Shown here piece by piece: positions 34,538 through 44,166 of a stretch of 64,000 nt of DNA (its first letter is position 1; each line of letters opens with the position of its first letter). Under the pieces are notes generated by a model that worked only from the letters and a program-made list of their open reading frames with translations, was not told the origin of the DNA and searched no databases. The stretch comes from Prevotella sp. tc2-28 (lineage in GTDB: Bacteria; Bacteroidota; Bacteroidia; Bacteroidales; Bacteroidaceae), in contig NZ_FNRE01000003.1 in assembly GCF_900107705.1 (NCBI RefSeq), forward strand, positions 186,001 to 250,000, given 5' to 3'. Made by a program: the position numbers and the translations under genes.

Positions 34538-36919
34538 ATGAATGCAAAGAAACACCTCATATTTACCCTGCTATTTTGGGTAACCTGCATGATACAAGCC
34601 CAGACCTTCACATTGTCCGGAAAGGTCAGCGACGATAAAGGAAATGCCATAGAACTGGCTACCGTCTCGTGTCTTGAGCAGGGAGCCGTCACCATGGCCA
34701 ATCTCAAGGGAGAATATTCGCTGAAACTGCATTCTGCCGACTCGGTGGTCATCAAATTCTCCATGGTGGGATATCAGACACGAACCCGCGTACTACGAAA
34801 CCCGAGGGGGAACCAGCGACTACTGGTAACGCTACACGCCATGAAAGCACTGGACGAAGTGGTGGTAACAGAGCGCCGCAGACAGACCACATCAACAGAG
34901 CAACTGGATACCAAAGGACTGAAACAGACACCTTCAACAACAGGCAATGCCGTAGAGGAACTGGTACAGCAACAAGCCGGTGTGTCAACTCACAACGAAC
35001 TTTCATCGCAATACAACGTAAGAGGTGGCTCGTTCGACGAAAACTCCGTATACATCAACAACGTGGAAGTTTACCGCCCATTGCTCATCCGAAGCGGACA
35101 ACAGGAAGGACTGTCCGTCATTAACTCTGACATGGTGGAGAAAATCGGATTCTCCTCAGGAGGTTTCGAAGCGAAATATGGAGACAAAATGTCATCGGTA
35201 CTCGATATCCAGTATCGTCAGCCAACCCGATTCGAAGCCAACCTTCAGGCCTCTCTCTTAGGCGGAAGTGCATTTGTCGGATTCGGAAAGAAAGATAAAT
35301 TCTCGATGAGTCACGGCATTCGCTATAAGACCAACAAATATTTGTTAGGCTCACTGGAAACAAAAGGCGAGTACAAACCGAATTTCCTTGACTATCAGAC
35401 ATATATCTCCTACCAACCCAACCAAAGATGGAAGATAGACTTTATCGGTAATATTTCAGAGAATCACTACCAGTTCACCCCGACAACAAGGGAGACTTCC
35501 TTCGGTACCCTACAGGATGTCAAGTCTTTCCGCGTCTATTTCGACGGAAAAGAGAAAGATATTTTCCGCACCCTGTTCGGCACCCTACGCATTCAACGAA
35601 ATTTTACGACAAATACAAAGGTCAGTCTTTTGGCTTCAGCCTTCCATACCAAGGAACAAGAGACCTACGACATACAAGGTCAGTATTGGCTGGACGATAC
35701 CCAGACACAAGAGCAGCTGGGTGTAGGAACCTATATGGAACACGCCCGCAACTACCTGACAGCAGACGTGCAGAGCGTCAAGCTGACAGCCAACCACAAA
35801 ATGCGCAAGCACGACATAGAGGCCGGCGTAACCTTTAAATGGGAGAAGATTTCGGAACAAGCCCGGGAATATGAGATGCGTGACTCCAGCGGCTATAGTA
35901 TCCCCCACTCTGCGGACCGTCTGGACCTCATCTACTCTCTGGCCTCCAAAAACACCCTGAAAAGCACACGTATCGAGGGATACTTACAGGACACCTACCG
36001 ATTCCAGTCGAAAGGCGAGAAACCTTGGTACTTCACTCTGAACTACGGTGTAAGAATGGCCAACTGGAGCTATAACAAGGAAACCATCGTGTCGCCCCGC
36101 ATCTCACTAGCTGCCATCCCGTCGTTCAATGAAGACATCACGTTCCGCCTGGCTACCGGTCTTTATTACCAAGCGCCGTTCTACAAAGAACTACGAGACA
36201 CCTCAACAGTCAACGGACAGACAATCGTCACGCTGAACGACAAAATCAAGAGTCAGCGAAGCATCCACATCGTCGGTGCTTTCGACTACCGTTTCCGAAT
36301 GGCAGAACGCCCCTTCCGCTTTACCGCTGAGGCATATTATAAGATTATGAACGACCTGGTACCCTACAACGTACAGAACATGAAAGTGGTGTACTATGGC
36401 GAGAACAAGGCCAGTGGACAAGTGGCCGGACTGGATTTGAAGCTATTCGGTGAATTCGTGCCAGGAACCGACTCCTGGCTCACATTAAGCATCATGTCGG
36501 CCAGACAAAAGATTAACGGGGTGAGCGTTCCGTTGCCTACAGACCAGCGATGGGGTGTCAACCTGCACTTTACCGACTATTTCCCGGGCACCGAACGATG
36601 GAAGATGACTCTCCGACTGGCTTATGCCGACGGACTACCCTTCGGTGCTCCACACCGCGGACTGGAATACCAACAGTTCAGAGCACCTGCCTATAAACGG
36701 GCAGACATCGGTATGAGTTACCTGCTTGTCGGACAACCAGGCACCGCTCCTTCCCCCAGACATCCCCGTATCTGGCTAGGAATTGACGGTCTGAACATCT
36801 TTGGCATTTCAAACGTTAACTCCTACTACTGGATAACCGATGTTACCAACCGTCAATATGCTGTACCAAACTACTTGACTGGGCGGCAAATTAACGGAAA
36901 AATCGTTATTGAACTTTAA
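34538..36919 (+). CDS. TonB-dependent receptor with carboxypeptidase-like N-terminal domain
   Basis: 793 residues. Signal peptide (to about IQAQT), then a carboxypeptidase-regulatory-like domain (LSGKVSDDKGNAIELATVSC), a plug domain (QYNVRGGSFDENSVYINNVEVYRP) and a 22-strand barrel to the C terminus (NGKIVIEL). No SusD-type partner follows, so it is probably not part of a polysaccharide-utilisation locus. The ligand may be a metal complex, a cofactor or a peptide. It shares strand and possibly transcript with the FemAB-like gene. Confidence 0.93.
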   Translation: MNAKKHLIFTLLFWVTCMIQAQTFTLSGKVSDDKGNAIELATVSCLEQGAVTMANLKGEYSLKLHSADSVVIKFSMVGYQTRTRVLRNPRGNQRLLVTLHAMKALDEVVVTERRRQTTSTEQLDTKGLKQTPSTTGNAVEELVQQQAGVSTHNELSSQYNVRGGSFDENSVYINNVEVYRPLLIRSGQQEGLSVINSDMVEKIGFSSGGFEAKYGDKMSSVLDIQYRQPTRFEANLQASLLGGSAFVGFGKKDKFSMSHGIRYKTNKYLLGSLETKGEYKPNFLDYQTYISYQPNQRWKIDFIGNISENHYQFTPTTRETSFGTLQDVKSFRVYFDGKEKDIFRTLFGTLRIQRNFTTNTKVSLLASAFHTKEQETYDIQGQYWLDDTQTQEQLGVGTYMEHARNYLTADVQSVKLTANHKMRKHDIEAGVTFKWEKISEQAREYEMRDSSGYSIPHSADRLDLIYSLASKNTLKSTRIEGYLQDTYRFQSKGEKPWYFTLNYGVRMANWSYNKETIVSPRISLAAIPSFNEDITFRLATGLYYQAPFYKELRDTSTVNGQTIVTLNDKIKSQRSIHIVGAFDYRFRMAERPFRFTAEAYYKIMNDLVPYNVQNMKVVYYGENKASGQVAGLDLKLFGEFVPGTDSWLTLSIMSARQKINGVSVPLPTDQRWGVNLHFTDYFPGTERWKMTLRLAYADGLPFGAPHRGLEYQQFRAPAYKRADIGMSYLLVGQPGTAPSPRHPRIWLGIDGLNIFGISNVNSYYWITDVTNRQYAVPNYLTGRQINGKIVIEL

Positions 36920-36978
36920 AGAGTGTTAATCCTTTGCGCATTTTTATTAAAAGGTATGATATAGCAAATAATAATTCA

Positions 36979-36986
36979 TATCTTTG
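36979..36986 (+). promoter_or_regulatory. -7 element for the LruC-domain lipoprotein gene
   Basis: TATCTTTG, 31 nt before the ATG at 37018. Confidence 0.6.
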
Positions 36987-37017
36987 CAATTATATAATAT
37001 GCAAAACTTAAAACGAT

Positions 37018-39030
37018 ATGACAAACAAACTATTCTTTATTCTAGCAAGTTCTTTGTTTATTGCTAGTTGTGCCAAGCACGAAATTGTTCCTCTTACACC
37101 ACAGAACAATTCACAAAACACTACGCAGAGCGACCAACAAGCCACTAACGATAATGCGAAAAAAATTCTGGGCGATATCGATCCTACCCAGGAGTGGAAC
37201 AGCATTAAAAGCGGAAGCGTCACCATTACGGCCGACGCCCAGTTACAAGACATTGTCAAGATACAGATTTTGACAGAGTCACCCATTCTCAACGAGAACG
37301 CCAAGGTCTTAGCAGAAGCCAATGTCAAGAGCGGCGAATCCGTAACTCTCAGCTACGACGCCCCCAATGTCTACAGCCAGCTTATGGCTGCCTGTGTCAA
37401 TAAGGACGGCGTCTATTATCAGAAAGTGTTCAACATTGGCGAGAAAAATGTAAGCTTTACCAGCAGCACATCGTCACAAGTAGCCAGAAGAGCTGCAGCC
37501 AGCGAGGCCCCCACGTTCACAACCCTTAAGTTGAAAAAGCCACGCCAGTCGTTCAATGCCCAGCGCACCGCGCATTCCAGCGAGAGCGCCTATCGTTTCT
37601 GGAAAGACTCGAAATGGGAGAACGAACAGATGTGGGATCTAGCCGACAAGCAGACCTTTGACAAGGGCTGGAAATTGGACGAGATGACAAACCGTGGACA
37701 CATGTTCCGCGACATCAACGGTTTCGCCGATGGTGAGCAGGCCACAGTAGAAGCCATTGTCAACAGTGCACTTAACAAATTCGACAAATCCGGATGGAAC
37801 GGCAAGAGAAACAACCTCAACTCCGTGCGCAACAGTGAATACTTCAAGCAGAATGCCAACCACATCATCACCAACGGCAAGTCGCCAGTCACCTTGATTC
37901 CCATTCAGGCATTCACGACAGAATTCAAACAAGACCATATCTACTATTACTATTTCAAGGACGAGGACATTCCTGCCGGCATGAGCGAGGAAGACTATAT
38001 CAAGCAACTTCCCAAATTCAAGGCCATTCAAGTGGAGCGCGTACAGACCACTCCCGAAAGCAATGCTGGCACCTTCTACAGGAGACAGGAATTCCTATTG
38101 CCTTTCTTCAAGAACGCGCCCCAAGAAGGCGACAACGAGGCTAGTGCCATCTTCCCAGCAGGCTACAAGATTGGATTCCTGAATCAGAAATACAGCAACG
38201 ACTCTTACACATCCACCACCAGCGGATGCGTTTACGGTAATGGTCTTCTGAACTACGAGGTGAACCACTTCGGACAGTTCTTGTCAGCTATGGACAAGTC
38301 GAAAGGCGGACAGATTGACGGTGGTATGGACTTCACCGACCCACGTATAGCCATGTTCACCGCCAACAACAAGACATATATGTGCTTCGAAGAAGGCTCT
38401 GACTGTAACTTCAGCGACATGGTGATTGAGATTTGCGGAGGCTTTGACGAAAAGAATGAGACTCCTGAGCCCGAAGCTGAAGCCTACACGATGTGCTTCG
38501 AGGACCGTCCCAACCAGGCCGACTACGACCTGAACGACGTCGTCATCCGTTGCATCCGCAAGAGCAAGACCCAGTTGCTGCTGTCACTAGTGGCTTGTGG
38601 TGGTAATGACGATGTCATGATTCAAGGAGCAGAAGGATGGAACCATAACGGCAAAGAGGTACATGCTATTTTCAATGCCTCTGGAGCCGGAAAGGATGGT
38701 AACCGTTTCATCAACACCATGAGTGGCGGAACACGCCTCGAAGCCGTCTCTGCCCTCGTAACGGTACCTGAGGGGGTAACCATCCCACAATACCTGAAGA
38801 AAATATACATCGAAAACAAGACTATGGGCAAGACCATTAAGATAGCCCAGAAAGGCGAGCCTCCCTTTGCCGTCATCGTTCCTCTGGACTTCAGCTATCC
38901 TATGGAGCGACAGTGCATCACACAGGCTTACAAGAACTTTGTTCAATGGGCACAGAATGTCAACGCCTCAGAGGACTGGTATCTCTTCGAGGAGTCCGAC
39001 AAGATTTTCCCCAGCCTATTCAAGAAATAA
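37018..39030 (+). CDS. LruC/DUF4842-domain lipoprotein
   Basis: 670 residues. Lipoprotein signal (SSLFIASC-A). The C-terminal half carries the acidic signature CFEDRPNQADYDLNDVVIR, characteristic of LruC/DUF4842 surface proteins, preceded by a DUF4114-like region (YKIGFLNQKYSND...). The Asp-rich segment likely binds calcium. These are surface-exposed lipoproteins of Bacteroidetes of unknown role. It is transcribed alone and ends at a strong terminator. Confidence 0.85.
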   Translation: MTNKLFFILASSLFIASCAKHEIVPLTPQNNSQNTTQSDQQATNDNAKKILGDIDPTQEWNSIKSGSVTITADAQLQDIVKIQILTESPILNENAKVLAEANVKSGESVTLSYDAPNVYSQLMAACVNKDGVYYQKVFNIGEKNVSFTSSTSSQVARRAAASEAPTFTTLKLKKPRQSFNAQRTAHSSESAYRFWKDSKWENEQMWDLADKQTFDKGWKLDEMTNRGHMFRDINGFADGEQATVEAIVNSALNKFDKSGWNGKRNNLNSVRNSEYFKQNANHIITNGKSPVTLIPIQAFTTEFKQDHIYYYYFKDEDIPAGMSEEDYIKQLPKFKAIQVERVQTTPESNAGTFYRRQEFLLPFFKNAPQEGDNEASAIFPAGYKIGFLNQKYSNDSYTSTTSGCVYGNGLLNYEVNHFGQFLSAMDKSKGGQIDGGMDFTDPRIAMFTANNKTYMCFEEGSDCNFSDMVIEICGGFDEKNETPEPEAEAYTMCFEDRPNQADYDLNDVVIRCIRKSKTQLLLSLVACGGNDDVMIQGAEGWNHNGKEVHAIFNASGAGKDGNRFINTMSGGTRLEAVSALVTVPEGVTIPQYLKKIYIENKTMGKTIKIAQKGEPPFAVIVPLDFSYPMERQCITQAYKNFVQWAQNVNASEDWYLFEESDKIFPSLFKK

Positions 39031-39052
39031 CAAGGTATCGCAACCCATCAGA

Positions 39053-39091
39053 AGAGGGTATGTCAACACGCTGGCATATCCTCTTTTTTTT
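39053..39091 (+). terminator. Terminator of the LruC-domain gene
   Basis: AGAGGGTATG pairs with CATATCCTCT (one G-U) around a 12-nt loop, followed by eight T. Confidence 0.88.
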
Positions 39092-39153
39092 GATGAATTG
39101 TATAAAAAAGCCAAAAAAAGAGAGGTTTGCTTCGTTATGTGCACAAAAATGAT

Positions 39154-39161
39154 TACCTTTG
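39154..39161 (+). promoter_or_regulatory. -7 element of the methylmalonyl-CoA operon
   Basis: TACCTTTG, 32 nt before the epimerase ATG. A TTTG lies 24 nt upstream, longer than the usual spacing. Confidence 0.6.
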
Positions 39162-39193
39162 CACATTATTTATAATAACAAACAACAAACGAC

Positions 39194-39604
39194 ATGAAGA
39201 TTTCACACATTGAGCACCTGGGCATTGCCGTCCAGAGCATTGAGGAAAGCCTGCCGTACTTCGAGAACGTGCTGGGCCTGAAGTGTTATAACATTGAAAC
39301 AGTTGAAGACCAGAAAGTAAAGACCGCCTTCCTGAAATGTGGTGAGGTGAAGCTGGAACTGCTGGAGCCCACATCGCCTGAGAGCACCATCCAAAAATGG
39401 CTCGACAAAGGTAACAAGGGTGTACACCATGTCGCCTTCTGCGTAGAAGACGGTGTAGCAGAAGCCCTGGCAGTAGTCAACGAGAAGGGCGTCCGCCTGA
39501 TTGACGAGAAGCCCCGTAAGGGAGCCGAGGGTCTGAATATTGCATTTCTTCACCCCAAATCCACCTGTGGCATTCTCACAGAGCTTTGCGAACACCCCGA
39601 GTAA
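39194..39604 (+). CDS. mce: Methylmalonyl-CoA epimerase
   Basis: 136 residues of the VOC (glyoxalase-like) fold, full length. Metal ligands and motifs: HIEHLGIAVQSIEE, LELLEPTSPES, HHVAFCVEDG and ILTELCEHPE. It interconverts R- and S-methylmalonyl-CoA in the succinate-propionate pathway. First gene of the operon with the carboxyltransferase and biotin carrier. Confidence 0.95.
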   Translation: MKISHIEHLGIAVQSIEESLPYFENVLGLKCYNIETVEDQKVKTAFLKCGEVKLELLEPTSPESTIQKWLDKGNKGVHHVAFCVEDGVAEALAVVNEKGVRLIDEKPRKGAEGLNIAFLHPKSTCGILTELCEHPE

Positions 39605-39642
39605 TCAATCATAAAGGATAAAAAGTAAATCCAAATACAACA

Positions 39643-41208
39643 ATGAGCAAACAATTAGAGAAAATCAAACAACTCATCGAGAAGCGCGAACAAGCCCGTC
39701 TCGGTGGTGGCGAGAAAGCCATACAGAAGCAACACGACAAAGGTAAGTACACCGCTCGCGAGCGTATCGACATGCTACTCGACAAAGGCTCTTTCGAAGA
39801 ATATGACATGTTCAAAGAGCACCGTTGCCACAACTTCGGCATGGAGAAGAAGCAGTTCCTGGGCGACGGTGTCGTTGCCGGAAGCGGTACTATAGACGGT
39901 CGTCTGGTATTTGTCTTCGCACAGGACTTCACCGTACACGCCGGTTCACTGAGTGAGACAATGAGCCAGAAGATCTGCAAGGTCATGGATATGGCCATGA
40001 AGATGGGTGCTCCCGTTATCGGCATCAACGACTCCGGTGGTGCCCGTATTCAGGAAGGTATCAACGCACTGGCTGGTTACGCAGAGATCTTCGAGCGCAA
40101 CATCCTGGCATCAGGTGTCATTCCTCAGATTTCAGGTATCTTCGGTCCTTGTGCCGGTGGTGCCGTCTACTCCCCTGCCCTCACCGACTTCACCCTTATG
40201 ATGGAAGGTACATCCTATATGTTCCTGACAGGTCCGAAGGTTGTGAAGACCGTTACCGGCGAGGATATCGACCAGGAGCACCTGGGTGGTGCCTCTGTTC
40301 ACGCATCCAAGTCTGGTGTTACCCATTTCACCGCAAAGACAGAGGAAGAGGCAGTAGAAATGTTGAAAACGCTGTTGAGCTACATTCCCTCTAACAACAT
40401 GGAACTGGCACCCCGCAAGAAATGCACAGACCCCATTGACCGTTTGGAGGACTCACTGAACGAGATTATTCCTGAGAACCCCAACGAGGCATACGACATG
40501 TACAAGGTCATCACAGCCATTACGGATGACAACGAGTTCTTCGAGGTACAGCCTAAGTTTGCCAAGAACATCATCGTAGGCTTTGCCCGTTTCAACGGTC
40601 AGAGTGTCGGTATCGTTGCCAACCAGCCCTCATGCTACGCTGGTGTGCTCGACGTGAATGCTTCTCGTAAGGGTGCTCGTTTCGTTCGCTTCTGCGATGC
40701 CTTCAATATTCCTATCGTTTCACTTGTTGACGTTCCAGGATTCCTGCCTGGCACCGGTCAGGAGTACAACGCCGTCATCCTGCACGGAGCCCAGTTGCTC
40801 TATGCCTATGGTGAGGCTACCGTTCCCAAGATTACCGTCACGTTGCGCAAGTCGTATGGTGGCTCACACATCGTTATGGGTTCAAAGCAGTTGCACACCG
40901 ACCTGAACTACGCATGGCCCTCTGCTGAGATTGCCGTTATGGGTGCCTCTGGTGCTGCTGCCGTTCTCTATGCTAAGGAAGCCAAGGCCAAGAAGGAAGC
41001 CGGCGAGGATGTCAAGGCCTTCATCGCTGAAAAGGAAGAAGAGTACAACGAGTTGTTTGCTAATCCTTATCAGGCAGCCAAGTATGGCTATATCGATGAT
41101 GTCATCGAGCCTCGTAACACGCGTTTCCGCATCTGCCGTGCACTTGCTCAGCTTGCTACCAAGCGTGACGCACTGCCCGCTAAGAAGCATGGAAACATCC
41201 CGATGTAA
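39643..41208 (+). CDS. mmdA: Methylmalonyl-CoA decarboxylase/propionyl-CoA carboxylase carboxyltransferase subunit
   Basis: 521 residues with the two crotonase-like halves of a carboxyltransferase: [30 protein letters not shown] and [20 protein letters not shown] in the N half; [23 protein letters not shown] and [15 protein letters not shown] in the C half. It moves CO2 between methylmalonyl-CoA and biotin on the carrier protein encoded downstream. The membrane beta subunit that would make this a sodium pump is not in the operon. Confidence 0.94.
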   Translation: MSKQLEKIKQLIEKREQARLGGGEKAIQKQHDKGKYTARERIDMLLDKGSFEEYDMFKEHRCHNFGMEKKQFLGDGVVAGSGTIDGRLVFVFAQDFTVHAGSLSETMSQKICKVMDMAMKMGAPVIGINDSGGARIQEGINALAGYAEIFERNILASGVIPQISGIFGPCAGGAVYSPALTDFTLMMEGTSYMFLTGPKVVKTVTGEDIDQEHLGGASVHASKSGVTHFTAKTEEEAVEMLKTLLSYIPSNNMELAPRKKCTDPIDRLEDSLNEIIPENPNEAYDMYKVITAITDDNEFFEVQPKFAKNIIVGFARFNGQSVGIVANQPSCYAGVLDVNASRKGARFVRFCDAFNIPIVSLVDVPGFLPGTGQEYNAVILHGAQLLYAYGEATVPKITVTLRKSYGGSHIVMGSKQLHTDLNYAWPSAEIAVMGASGAAAVLYAKEAKAKKEAGEDVKAFIAEKEEEYNELFANPYQAAKYGYIDDVIEPRNTRFRICRALAQLATKRDALPAKKHGNIPM

Positions 41209-41226
41209 TACATAACGTAATATTGT

Positions 41227-41376
41227 ATGAAGAACGAAGTTTATGCTGCCATAGCATTGGCACTGCATGAGTTCAAGGGCAACAACGTCCACGACAAGGA
41301 GCCTGGCATCATTACGATCAATGAGAAGCAGACTCAGTGGAATGGCTATGCCCAGACTATGACCGCACATCCCTGA
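41227..41376 (+). CDS. Small OadG-like protein (49 residues)
   Basis: [19 protein letters not shown]...[11 protein letters not shown]. The AAIALALHE and EPGIITI segments match the cytoplasmic tail of OadG/MmdD-type gamma subunits, but no membrane helix is present. It lies between mmdA and the biotin carrier gene, with an 18-nt gap after mmdA and 26 nt before the carrier's start, so it is part of the operon. It may help assemble the complex. Confidence 0.8.
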   Translation: MKNEVYAAIALALHEFKGNNVHDKEPGIITINEKQTQWNGYAQTMTAHP

Positions 41377-41402
41377 AAAGGAAAACAAGTAAACAAGAAA
41401 AA

Positions 41403-41834
41403 ATGAAGAAAGATTATAAGTACACTATCAACGGCAACAAATACGAAGTTGCCATTGGTGATATCACAGAAAACATCGCCACTGTGACGGTGAACGGTGA
41501 AGAATACAAGGTAGAAATGGAACCGGAACCCGTTGAGGAAAAGAAGGTTGTCGTTCGCCCTGTTGCTGCTCAGGCAAGTGAGCCTGCCAGTTCAAGTTCG
41601 TCAAGTGCTAATGTCAACACCAACAATGCCATCAAGGCCCCGCTGCCTGGCGTTATCACCGCCATCAACGTACAGGTTGGCGACGAGGTGAATGTTGGCG
41701 ACACCCTGCTTGTGTTGGAGGCTATGAAGATGGCCAACAACATCGAGGCCGAGAAAGCCGGCAAGGTGACAGCAATCTGTGTAAAGCCTGGCCAAAGCGT
41801 CATGGAAGACGATGCACTGGTCGTGATAGAATAA
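41403..41834 (+). CDS. mmdC: Biotin carboxyl carrier protein of the methylmalonyl-CoA complex
   Basis: 143 residues. An N-terminal beta-rich region, a Ser/Ala/Pro linker ([12 protein letters not shown]), then a biotinyl domain with the biotinylated lysine in EAMKMAN. It carries CO2 to and from the carboxyltransferase. Start is the ATG at 41403 ([11 protein letters not shown]); the frame is open 22 codons further upstream, overlapping the small OadG-like gene. A terminator follows 20 nt after the stop. Confidence 0.94.
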   Translation: MKKDYKYTINGNKYEVAIGDITENIATVTVNGEEYKVEMEPEPVEEKKVVVRPVAAQASEPASSSSSSANVNTNNAIKAPLPGVITAINVQVGDEVNVGDTLLVLEAMKMANNIEAEKAGKVTAICVKPGQSVMEDDALVVIE

Positions 41835-41853
41835 TCAACAACGATAAAAAAAG

Positions 41854-41877
41854 GCCGCTCGATGATTACCGGGCGGC
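41854..41877. terminator. Bidirectional terminator between mmdC and panD
   Basis: GCCGCTCG pairs with CGGGCGGC (one G-U) around an 8-nt loop, with runs of A before and T after, so it works for both convergent operons. Confidence 0.88.
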
Positions 41878-41899
41878 TTTTTTGTTGATAGCACTCTGT

Positions 41900-42244
41900 T
41901 TACAACTTATTACCTTCTCCTGGGAAAACCACAGTAGGCTCAAACTGCTTGGCTTCCTCGAAATCCATCATTGCATAGGAGATGATGATACATACATCAC
42001 CCACCTGCACCTTACGGGCAGCAGCTCCATTCAGACAGATACACCCAGAGCCCCGCTCACCTTTTATGATATAGGTCTCGAAACGCTCACCATTGTTGTT
42101 GTCCACAATCTGAACCTTCTCGCCGGCAATCAGGTTTGCAGCATCCATGAGATCCTCGTCAATCGTGATACTGCCCATATAGTTGAGATTAGCCTCAGTC
42201 ACCGTAACACAGTGAAGCTTAGACTTCAACACTTCTATCATCAT
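41900..42244 (-). CDS. panD: Aspartate 1-decarboxylase precursor
   Basis: 114 residues, usual size. The self-cleavage site is Gly24-Ser25 in NYMGSITID, which makes the pyruvoyl cofactor. The conserved [19 protein letters not shown] follows. It produces beta-alanine, used by the PanC enzyme encoded just upstream. Confidence 0.96.
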   Translation of the reverse strand: MMIEVLKSKLHCVTVTEANLNYMGSITIDEDLMDAANLIAGEKVQIVDNNNGERFETYIIKGERGSGCICLNGAAARKVQVGDVCIIISYAMMDFEEAKQFEPTVVFPGEGNKL

Positions 42245-42280
42245 CTTTATCTTCTCTTTGACAATTTACGGTTTGACAAA

Positions 42281-43135
42281 TTACTCCTTATACTTGATGT
42301 GGTCAATGAGTCGGATAGGTGTCTTTCCGCAGTAGACGGTGATACAGCCAACCACATAAGGGGTATCATCCCAATTTTCCACATCTTGCAACGTGTTTCC
42401 ATCGACGATAGAGAAATACTCCACATCCAAACCATCCACCGCATTGATGTCAGCAACGACCTTGTCATGAGTCTCCTTCACCGTGTGCTTCTTGGCATAA
42501 GCCAGACTGGACTTCAACGCCTTGTAGATGTTCGGAGCGATAGCACGTTCCTCCTTGGACAGCAAGGTGTTACGACTGCTGCGGGCCAGTCCGTCATCAT
42601 CACGGACAATGTCACATTCCACAATCTGTACAGGTATTCCCAGGTGGCGCACCATAGCCTTGACAACGGCTATCTGCTGCCAGTCCTTCTCTCCGAAATA
42701 GGCCCTTGTAGGCTTCACGATGTAAAACAGACGACTGACTACCTGACAAACACCATTGAAATGGCCAGGGCGATGGGCTCCCTCCATCACGGTAGACACC
42801 GGAGGATATTCGAAATGACGGTTATCTGGAGTTGGATACATCTCCTCCACAGAAGGAGCCAGCACATAGTCTGCACCACACTGTTCAAGCAGTTGGCAGT
42901 CGGCTTCCAACGTACGAGGATAGTTCTTCAGGTCATTCTTGTCATTAAACTGTGTAGGATTAACAAACACAGAAACTACTGTTATCCCGTTCTCGGCAAC
43001 ACTACGTCTTACGAGTGATGCGTGTCCCTCATGCAGGGCGCCCATTGTAGGAACAAGCCCTATTTCCTTTCCTTGCTTGCGGTCGTCAAACAACTGATTT
43101 TGCAGATCCGCAATCTTATTAAAAACTTTTATCAT
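42281..43135 (-). CDS. panC: Pantothenate synthetase
   Basis: 284 residues from MIKVFNKI; the frame extends 70 codons upstream but that part overlaps the divergent gene's promoter and has no family likeness. Motifs: [45 protein letters not shown] and [12 protein letters not shown]. It joins pantoate and beta-alanine. Operon with panD. Confidence 0.95.
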   Translation of the reverse strand: MIKVFNKIADLQNQLFDDRKQGKEIGLVPTMGALHEGHASLVRRSVAENGITVVSVFVNPTQFNDKNDLKNYPRTLEADCQLLEQCGADYVLAPSVEEMYPTPDNRHFEYPPVSTVMEGAHRPGHFNGVCQVVSRLFYIVKPTRAYFGEKDWQQIAVVKAMVRHLGIPVQIVECDIVRDDDGLARSSRNTLLSKEERAIAPNIYKALKSSLAYAKKHTVKETHDKVVADINAVDGLDVEYFSIVDGNTLQDVENWDDTPYVVGCITVYCGKTPIRLIDHIKYKE

Positions 43136-43287
43136 TGATGCATTAACGATTTTCGCATTGTCTCTTAGCGGGTGCAAAATAACAACATTTTTATCAAATA
43201 AGGAAAAAATATCGTGAAAATATGCCAAATTCAAGCCTAAAAAAACTAAAATATGCACGTTTTTGTGGTTTTGTGAAATAAAATTCG

Positions 43288-43295
43288 TATCTTTG
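43288..43295 (+). promoter_or_regulatory. -7 element for the glycogen synthase-like gene
   Basis: TATCTTTG, 20 nt before the ATG at 43316. Confidence 0.6.
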
Positions 43296-43315
43296 CAAAG
43301 GTTAAATACTATAAT

Positions 43316-44113
43316 ATGGCAAAGAAGATACTGTTCATCAATCAAGAGATTGTTCCCTATGTACCCGATAGCGACTTGTCACTTATGGGAAAAGCACTTC
43401 CCCAGGCTATGCTGGAGAATGGGCACGAGATTCGCACGTTTATGCCCAAATGGGGTAATATCAATGAGCGTCGCGGTCAACTGCATGAGGTGATACGACT
43501 CTCAGGAATGAATCTGATTATCGACGATACCGATCACCCCTTGATTATCAAGGTGGCTTCCATCGCCCAGACACGTATACAGGTCTATTTCATTGACAAT
43601 GACGACTATTTCTCAAAACGTCAAATGACGGTCAATGAGAATGGCGAAGACTACGCTGACAACGGTGAGCGCGCCATCTTCTTTGCACGTGGTGTCCTCG
43701 AGACGGTAAAGAAACTGCGTTGGGTGCCCGACATCATCCACGTCCAGGGATGGATGAGTGCCATTGTTCCCCTCTACGTGAAAACAGCCTATCATGAGGA
43801 GCCCTCTTTCGCCAGTACGAAGGTAGTCACCTCGCTATTCCCCACAACGATGAACTCGCAGCTTGACGAGAACTTCAAGCAATGCATTGAGTTCCGCGAC
43901 GCCAAGGCTTCGCTGCTGAAAAACTACAACGACCGGTTCGACTTCGAAGAGTTAAACAAACTGGCTATTGATTACAGCGACGGCGTGATAGCAGCCCATC
44001 AGAATGTCAGCGAGAGCCTGATGAAATATGCCGCTGACAAGAACATCCCAACCCTGGCCTATCCCGGAGAGGATTTCCAGAATGCCTACGAGGAGTTCTA
44101 CGAGAAGATATAA
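43316..44113 (+). CDS. Short glycogen/starch synthase-like protein (N-terminal GT5 domain only)
   Basis: 265 residues. The N-terminal half of a GT5 synthase can be read: [28 protein letters not shown] (note no canonical KTGGL motif; LSLMGKAL occupies its place), [28 protein letters not shown] and [19 protein letters not shown]. Full enzymes have about 480 residues; the C-terminal nucleotide-sugar domain is missing. It may be regulatory or act with another protein. It diverges from panC. Confidence 0.85.
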   Translation: MAKKILFINQEIVPYVPDSDLSLMGKALPQAMLENGHEIRTFMPKWGNINERRGQLHEVIRLSGMNLIIDDTDHPLIIKVASIAQTRIQVYFIDNDDYFSKRQMTVNENGEDYADNGERAIFFARGVLETVKKLRWVPDIIHVQGWMSAIVPLYVKTAYHEEPSFASTKVVTSLFPTTMNSQLDENFKQCIEFRDAKASLLKNYNDRFDFEELNKLAIDYSDGVIAAHQNVSESLMKYAADKNIPTLAYPGEDFQNAYEEFYEKI

Positions 44114-44166
44114 AAGATATCATACAACATATTCAAGGATAATATCATTAAGATAAAGACACTTCA

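Noticed and set aside
41882..43018. A 378-codon plus-strand frame opposite panD and panC
   Set aside because: Both pan genes are unmistakable on the other strand; this frame starts inside the terminator region and has no recognisable domain.
43136..43345. 70-codon N-terminal extension of PanC
   Set aside because: PanC proteins start at the MIKVF-like position; the extension overlaps the divergent promoter and is AT-rich.
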